Shown piece after piece: positions 63,936-64,000 of a stretch of 64,000 bases of DNA. The translations under genes and the position numbers were made by a program. This DNA comes from Bolinopsis microptera (taxonomy: Eukaryota > Ctenophora > Tentaculata > Lobata > Bolinopsidae), in NCBI RefSeq assembly GCF_026151205.1, contig NC_087073.1, positions 15,023,837-15,087,836 of the forward strand, read 5' to 3'. The number at the start of each line of letters is the position of its first letter. Position 1 is the first letter of the stretch. A model generated the notes under the pieces. The model searched no databases, was not told the DNA's origin, and worked only from the letters and a program-made list of their open reading frames with translations.

Positions 63936-64000
63936 ATCGAATTCATGTTTTACTAGCCTGTCACGTGACCAAAACGGTTTTTTGCCCATAACTATCCAGG

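Overview
This is animal nuclear DNA. Genes are split by many GT-AG introns, the sequence is AT-rich, and non-coding stretches hold DNA transposons with inverted termini, a Penelope-like retroelement and a 5'-truncated LINE. The orthologues present (a DPP8/9-type peptidase, PRPF6, NMNAT and Slingshot phosphatase) are metazoan. Introns of about 200-500 bp in the housekeeping genes, genes nested inside introns and many short palindromic elements suggest an early-branching animal, perhaps a cnidarian. That placement is inference. I found no bacterial operon, CRISPR array or convincing RNA gene.

Layout. 1-6340 (+): the 3' part of a DPP8/9-like serine peptidase, with a small secreted-protein gene on the opposite strand in one intron. 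7580-17784 (+): a complete splicing factor PRPF6 in 14 coding exons; its fifth intron carries a 5.06-kb transposon-like insertion with 199-bp inverted termini. 18509-21401 (+): a compact NMNAT, with a 1-kb palindromic GCCGGC-rich element in its third intron. 24020-25611 (+): a divergent seven-transmembrane receptor in four exons. 27530-58749 (-): a whole Slingshot phosphatase gene, 15 coding exons over 31 kb, whose phases join to a 943-residue protein. 58750-64000: no gene recognised; GC-rich inverted repeats and degenerate telomere-like repeats.

The Slingshot introns are the accessory part of the window. On the opposite strand they host a small secreted VWC-like cysteine-rich gene (31.1-31.6 kb), a Penelope-like element (32.3-34.3 kb), a lectin-like plus coiled-coil gene with a frame break (35.3-36.8 kb) and a secreted cysteine-rich gene with an in-frame TAG (43.2-44.3 kb). 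They also hold a LINE fragment on the Slingshot strand and at least eight inverted-repeat DNA elements. At 46-48.4 kb three elements are nested: a TTAA-flanked palindrome, split by an element with an 8-bp target duplication, which contains a second copy of the same palindrome.

The genes do not form a functional cluster: cytosolic peptidase, U5/tri-snRNP assembly, NAD synthesis and cofilin dephosphorylation are separate housekeeping roles. Exon boundaries were set by hand from splice consensus, reading phase and resemblance to the families as I know them; no alignment or transcript was available.
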